Below, in pieces: positions 60,116 to 64,000 of a stretch of DNA of 64,000 nt. This DNA comes from Bog-159 sp963785255. Lineage in GTDB: Bacteria > Acidobacteriota > Terriglobia > Bryobacterales > Bryobacteraceae. The stretch lies in NCBI GenBank assembly GCA_963785255.1, contig CAWAUR010000017.1, positions 434,001-498,000 of the forward strand, read 5' to 3'. Numbering within the stretch: position 1 is the stretch's first letter; the number at the start of each line of letters is the position of its first letter. Under the pieces are notes generated by a model. That model made no database searches, was not told the DNA's origin, and saw only the letters and a list, made by a program, of their open reading frames with translations. The position numbers and the translations under genes are program-made.

Positions 60116-60596
60116 AGTTCCCCACCAGCCCCGCGTTCGGTGTTATTCGCCGGGCGCGAGTGCACATTTTGCGATGGCGGCGAGTATTCATATAGCGGGA
60201 GTCGGTTCGAATCGACCAGCGCCTGGCGCACCGGTTGAAGGATTCCCGGTGTGGTCCTAATGCACCAGAGCGCCGGGACGCTCGTGAAGCCATTCCCTTC
60301 CGGCCGGACCAGACGCGCCTACGCGACTTGAAAAACGCATCCGGGCGCGGAAGGAATGAATCAGCTCGCGATACACCGTGGCTGCTGCCTTTCTTCCGAG
60401 ACAGAAGATGCTTGACCGGACACTTTGCCGATTCGCCGCGTATGTAGTAACCGAGCGCGGTAATATTGTGCTCTGCATCCGGTGAGGGGTGCCGGATGTC
60501 GAAGAGGAGCATGTCGAAGGTGTTCGAGTGAAACGGCTTAGTGCACAACTGCCCTAAGCTGAAAACGGCTGAGCCAGGGAGCAGCCAGCCAAACTT
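60116..60596. other. Gene-poor segment
   Basis: This 480-base stretch has short frames only. A t-arm-like string ggttcgaatc occurs at 60210-60219 but no full tRNA can be folded. I see no supported gene or promoter. Confidence 0.5.
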
Positions 60597-60764
60597 GTGG
60601 GTGGCGGCAGCACCCGTTACGTGGAGCAGGCAAGAAAGCCAAAGACCGAAAACGCTGCGGCATCCGAACAGGCTCGTCGCGGCGAGAAGACGCTAACGGA
60701 AATCGCCCGCAAGCAGAAGGAGAAGCAACGCGAACAAAGCGCGCGGAGAATCGCGGCCCTGTGA
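60597..60764 (+). CDS. Possible small basic ORF
   Basis: A GTG-started frame of 55 codons: GGGSTRYVEQARKPKTENAA, then SEQARRGEKTLTEIARKQKE KQREQSARRIAAL. The highly charged, helix-forming composition and the clean stop suggest a protein, but there is no clear ribosome binding site and the upstream frame has an early stop. No family recognised. The following 400 bases to the methyltransferase carry nothing that I can support. Confidence 0.3.
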   Translation: MGGGSTRYVEQARKPKTENAAASEQARRGEKTLTEIARKQKEKQREQSARRIAAL

Positions 60765-61168
60765 CGAAGGCACCAGCGCCGGAAACATTTGACACCAAAA
60801 ATGTTCGCTAAACACTTTACACCGAATCGGACGATGGATTATTATTGGCTCAAGAGGCTCGGTTCGCAGGCCGGCAGCCAAGGGCGCAACTTGCGGAAGA
60901 TCCCTCACACCCAATCAGGGAGGTTGAGGCATGCTTTCGCAGGCAACGGCGCAGCGAGGCCAGTACAGGAAACTCTCAGAACTTACTCCGTCTTCGAAGA
61001 ATCCCAGACTCCATTCGGATGAGCGAATCGCCGGCCGGGTTGCGGCGTGCGCCATACAGTCACCCGGTCTCGCCGAACATAACCTGACGGGGCGCATGCG
61101 CATGCAAGGCTCCCGGGATTCCGACATCCACAAGGTATCCGTCCCCCAAGCCTATCTAGGAGAACGTC
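60765..61168. other. Leader region before methyltransferase
   Basis: About 400 bases with only short frames. The run ctaggagaacgtcatg at its end gives the ribosome binding site AGGAG for the methyltransferase. No repeat or promoter box stands out beyond that. Confidence 0.5.
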
Positions 61169-62473
61169 ATGCAAATTGAAATGTGGGATATTAACCGCCC
61201 GAAGGATTTTCCTGGTAACGCCCGAAAGCGGTCTACGCAAGCCCTGACTAAAGTGGGCGCGTCCATCAAGTCTTTTGGATGGCGTCAGCCCGTGGTAGTT
61301 GACTTGGACGAAGTTATAGTCATCGGTCATTTGCGCCGCGCGGCCGGCAGAAGCATCGGACTGACCGAGTGCCCGGTGCACGTGGCCAGTGATCTAACGC
61401 CGGAGCAGATCCGCGCTCTGCGCTTGGCTGACAACCGGACCAATGAAGAGTCGGTTTGGGACGAAGCCCTCCTCGCTCGCGAATTGAAGGAACTCGCTGA
61501 GTCGGACTACGACCTCTCGCTTGCGGGCTTCGATCCGCGAGAAATTGAGGACCTTCTCACCCTTCCTGACAACGGCGAGCAAGCCGACGTCGCGCCGCCG
61601 CTGCCAGAGAATCCAGTGTCGAGGCCCAACGATCTTTGGCTCTGTGGCAACCGGCGGAATCAACACAGAGTGCTCTGCGCCGATGCCACGAACCCCGAGG
61701 CCGTGGCGCGACTGCTGGGCGACCGCAAGCCATTCCTTCTTGTGACTGATCCGCCATTCGGTATATCCCTTGACTCAGAGTGGCGTGACCGGGCCGGACT
61801 AAACGGCTGTGGGCAGGCCGAAGCCAGTTACATGAAGCACCGGACCGAGGGCCACACCAATACCACGATCTCCGGCGACACGCGTGCGGACTGGTCTGGC
61901 GCCTTCGAGTTAGTGCCCAGCCTGCAGATCGCGTACGTGTGGCACGCGAGCATCTTTACGCGCGAGGTACTCAACGGGCTGGAGCGCATCGGATTCCTGT
62001 ACCCGCAACAGATCATTTGGGATAAGGAGCGCACGGTCCTGACGCGCACCTTGTACTGGTTCCAGCACGAACCCTGCTGGTTTGTGCGTAAGAAGAACGC
62101 TCCCTGGTACGGCAAGGCCGGCGAGAACTCAACCATTTGGGCTTGCCCGTCGCCAAAGTTTATCATGGGCGGCTCCGACGAGGAGAAATACGATAATCCC
62201 TGTCAAAAACCAATCGAACTCATGCGCCGGCCGCTGTTAAATCACACTAAGCGCGGGGAGTCGGTCTATGAGCCTTTCCTCGGATCGGGTACGACCCTGG
62301 CCGCCGCGGAAATCACAGAGCGCGTCTGTTACGGATTAGAAATCGATCCAAAGTACGTTGACGTGGTAGTTGCCAGGTGGCAATCCGTCACGGGCGGCAA
62401 GGCGACGCTAGACGGCGACGGGCGCACGTTCGACCAGATCGCCGAGGAACGCCTGAAGGAGGTGCCCGCATGA
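61169..62473 (+). CDS. ParB-domain DNA methyltransferase
   Basis: A 434-residue protein. A ParB/sulfiredoxin-like N-terminal domain (LTKVGASIKSFGWRQPVVVD, then IVIGHLRRAAGRSIGLTECP VHVAS) spans residues 20-100. A DNA (N6-adenine or N4-cytosine) methylase domain carries LLVTDPPFGISLD (motif IV at about 190), YVWHASIFTREVLNGLERIG, and YEPFLGSGTTLAAAEI (motif I at about 369). Motif IV before motif I is the beta-class order. No restriction gene is adjacent, so it is a solo methyltransferase of the element, perhaps protecting it from host restriction or regulating it. The gene ends with an ATGA overlap. Confidence 0.9.
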   Translation: MQIEMWDINRPKDFPGNARKRSTQALTKVGASIKSFGWRQPVVVDLDEVIVIGHLRRAAGRSIGLTECPVHVASDLTPEQIRALRLADNRTNEESVWDEALLARELKELAESDYDLSLAGFDPREIEDLLTLPDNGEQADVAPPLPENPVSRPNDLWLCGNRRNQHRVLCADATNPEAVARLLGDRKPFLLVTDPPFGISLDSEWRDRAGLNGCGQAEASYMKHRTEGHTNTTISGDTRADWSGAFELVPSLQIAYVWHASIFTREVLNGLERIGFLYPQQIIWDKERTVLTRTLYWFQHEPCWFVRKKNAPWYGKAGENSTIWACPSPKFIMGGSDEEKYDNPCQKPIELMRRPLLNHTKRGESVYEPFLGSGTTLAAAEITERVCYGLEIDPKYVDVVVARWQSVTGGKATLDGDGRTFDQIAEERLKEVPA

Positions 62474-62710
62474 ATCCAACGCTGCTGGGCCGAGATAGCG
62501 GCCATCGAAGCCCAGCTACGTGCCGGGCATCCCGATTTGCAAGGGCTGTGCCTCGCCCTGTCCGACTGGTCGGCGGAACTGCGGCTACTGAAAGCTGGCG
62601 AAGGTTTGGCCGCCGGTGGCGCACGTTTGGCCCACGTTGGTTTGGGCGGCGGCAGGTTGGGTTTTGGGGCAGGAACGGATAAGAGGGCCTCCCCGAAGGC
62701 CCCTAGTTAG
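62470..62710 (+). pseudogene. Small gene after methyltransferase, probable frameshift
   Basis: The ATG at 62470 overlaps the methyltransferase stop (ATGA). Its own frame gives MNPTLLGRDSGHRSPATCRA, arginine-rich and unlike a fold. The next frame reads AEIAAIEAQLRAGHPDLQGL CLALSDWSAELRLLKAG from 62485, a coherent helical protein, and stops at 62710. Two extra bases, or one missing base, after CTGCTG near 62487 would join MNPTLL to AEIAAIEAQL. It may be a small structural or regulatory protein. The frame has a GC-rich, glycine-rich tail. Confidence 0.4.
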
Positions 62711-62887
62711 CAAGAATTACAAATTTCAGATGGATGCCATAGTATCAATCGGAGTAGCGCGGATGGAATCGGGGAAAGCCCGAAAACGGGGAGCGCAAAA
62801 GTCCGTCCAGGAGATACCGGGCCAGAAGCAGAAAACCCGCCGCCGGGAGAACCGGGGGCGGGCTTGGAAAGGAGGGTAATGCTGATG

Positions 62888-63514
62888 TTACTTGGGAAGT
62901 CGATAGCTCCGCTCGCCCCCTTCGGGCTTGAAACTCTCGACCGTATAGCCAGCCTTCTTCATCGCACCAGCTACAAAACCGCGGCAGGTATGTTTTTGCC
63001 ATCCCATGGTTTTCATCAGTTCGGAAATTGTGACGCCGCCCTTGCGCTGCATAAGGGTAATGGCCTGCGCCATTTTGCTGCCCTCGCGCGGCGCGGCGGC
63101 TTCCGGCGTCTTCGCGGCCGTTTTGGCTTTGGGTGCCTTCTTGGCGGCGGGGGCCTTCTTAGCCGCCTTGCCCTTCACCGACGCGCCCTTGGCCGCCCGT
63201 GCGCCACCCTTGGCCTTTTGGCCCGGCTTCGGCTTCGCGGTTTCCGTCGCGGGCTTCGCGGCGTCACCGAGTCTCTGAATGCGCTGCCAAATGCGGGCGA
63301 CAGCAGCCTTGCTGCTTTTGAAGCTCGATACGGGCGTCACGCCAGTCAGACTGTTCCAAATGGCTACCAGTCGCTCCGCCGGCCACGCTTTGGCCAGATC
63401 CGCCAGTTCCTTCTGGGTGGCGAAGGGATCGAAAGGATTCTGGGTTGCGGCGGCGGCCTCCTCGGCGGTGGCAAACGCACTGATGTTGTTTTCGGCATCC
63501 ATCGTGAACGTCAT
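62888..63514 (-). CDS. DUF3489 domain protein
   Basis: A 208-residue protein starting MTFTMDAENNISAFATAEEA with AAGGAG before the ATG. A lysine/alanine-rich basic linker (GARAAKGASVKGKAAKKAPA and others) covers residues 85-140. The C-terminal DUF3489 domain reads REGSKMAQAITLMQRKGGVT, ISELMKTMGWQKHTCRGFVA GAMKKAGYTVESFKPEGGER SYRLPK. This looks like a winged helix that binds DNA; such proteins lie on many mobile elements. It is read opposite to the neighbours. The linker is like those of histone H1-type proteins, suggesting strong DNA binding. Confidence 0.82.
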   Translation of the reverse strand: MTFTMDAENNISAFATAEEAAAATQNPFDPFATQKELADLAKAWPAERLVAIWNSLTGVTPVSSFKSSKAAVARIWQRIQRLGDAAKPATETAKPKPGQKAKGGARAAKGASVKGKAAKKAPAAKKAPKAKTAAKTPEAAAPREGSKMAQAITLMQRKGGVTISELMKTMGWQKHTCRGFVAGAMKKAGYTVESFKPEGGERSYRLPK

Positions 63515-63666
63515 TGTGAATCTCCTTGGTCCGCGGGCTGCGCGGGTCATCACATGAATCACTCCGAAGTGCCTGAAAGGCAAGGCAAAGTGCAAATAAA
63601 TTTGCCATGGCAAAGAGAAGGCGATGGCCTGTGCAGCTGGCAGAGTGCGTCTGGTTGGATCGGGCA

Positions 63667-64000
63667 ATGAAGGGACACGGAAGCAAACTCGGGCGGAAGA
63701 AGGAATCGGCGATCAAAGCCTTACTCGCGGAGCGGAATCATGCCGAGGCGGCCCGTGTCGCCGGCATTGACCCGAGCACCCTGACGCGCTGGCTGCGTTT
63801 GCCCGAGTTCCTAGAGGAGTACCGGCGCGCCCGGTGGGAGGTTGTAGAACAGGCCTACGCCCGTGCCCAGCAGAACACTGGCGCCGCCACTGCCGTGCTC
63901 CTGAAATTGATGGCAGATCCCACGACGCCTGCCGCGAGCCGGATACGGGCGGCCTTGGGACTGTTTGCCGTGGCCCGCGAAGCCTTGGATTTGGATATCG
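63667..64000 (+). CDS. HTH protein, 3-prime end beyond window
   Basis: A frame of 111 codons open to the window edge, starting MKGHGSKLGRKKESAIKALL, with AERNHAEAARVAGIDPSTLT RWLRLPEFLEEYRRARWEVV and NTGAATAVLLKLMADPTTPA ASRIRAALGLFAVAREAL. The HTH near residues 22-45 and the RIRAALGLF helix match a family widespread on mobile elements and resembling phage terminase small subunits. DNA packaging is possible, but proteins of this type also serve as regulators. The gene is incomplete here. Confidence 0.75.
   Translation, partial: MKGHGSKLGRKKESAIKALLAERNHAEAARVAGIDPSTLTRWLRLPEFLEEYRRARWEVVEQAYARAQQNTGAATAVLLKLMADPTTPAASRIRAALGLFAVAREALDLDI

Noticed and set aside
60200..60240. T-arm-like string ggttcgaatc suggesting a tRNA or att copy
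   Set aside because: Flanking bases do not form acceptor or anticodon arms and only ten bases match the tRNA-Gln end.

Overview
The window is a 64 kb piece of a GC-rich bacterial chromosome. The gene content fits an Acidobacteriota member close to Candidatus Solibacter / Bryobacterales. This is an inference from style: long FtsX-type permeases, a secreted HAF-repeat protein, cytochrome c plus copper-monooxygenase proteins, many small toxin-antitoxin relics, and the DUF2924 plus serine recombinase module. No rRNA gene or other definitive taxonomic marker is present.

Layout. 1-5964: a partial DUF4159-like gene, a secreted trypsin-like protease with Sel1 repeats, then a decayed zone holding a frameshifted small gene, an intact MazF/PemK toxin-antitoxin pair and three broken copies of a two-gene ribbon-helix-helix module, followed by a HAF-repeat secreted protein. 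6565-9275: a Co/Ni ECF-type importer in which CbiM, a PDGLE-like segment and CbiQ form one chain, followed by CbiO. 9496-16619: a small ORF, an HpcH/HpaI aldolase coupled to a secreted glycosidase, then skp and bamA, the latter with three apparent +1 frameshifts. 16882-22285: a secreted protein, then a compact operon of RecQ helicase fused to a phosphoribosyltransferase, DprA and an ASCH-like protein, which looks like a DNA-uptake/defence cassette. 22498-26380: alaS, preceded by a decayed duplicate of its own 5-prime end that brackets a toxin-antitoxin module and a nuclease relic. 26377-37283: ypdA, an MFS transporter, an FtsX permease, birA-coaX, a repeat-bounded GxxExxY gene and valS.

37363-51119: a secreted TIG-domain protein; an ECF sigma factor, anti-sigma factor and exported PDZ-TPR-CHAT protein in one operon; an NtrY/NtrX-type two-component pair; a HEAT-repeat pair; and a cytochrome c / copper-monooxygenase protein. 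The chromosome then meets tRNA-Gln(TTG) at 51242.

From 51316 to the right edge all genes look like a mobile element: a DUF2924 / large serine recombinase / HTH module, an excisionase-like gene, a sigma-like regulator, a primase-helicase followed by GGGGATC repeats that could be a replication origin, a ParB-methyltransferase, a DUF3489 protein and an HTH gene cut by the window edge. Many of its genes are joined by ATGA stop-start overlaps.

Short palindromes of the GGCC...GGCC type follow many stop codons, and a 23-bp motif (CCGCTCCCTGACGGTCGCGG plus CTC) recurs four times between genes. Frameshifts are frequent in small and toxin-antitoxin genes and in bamA, while alaS, valS, birA and coaX are intact. 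The frameshifts are therefore either real decay or local assembly errors, and raw reads are needed to decide.
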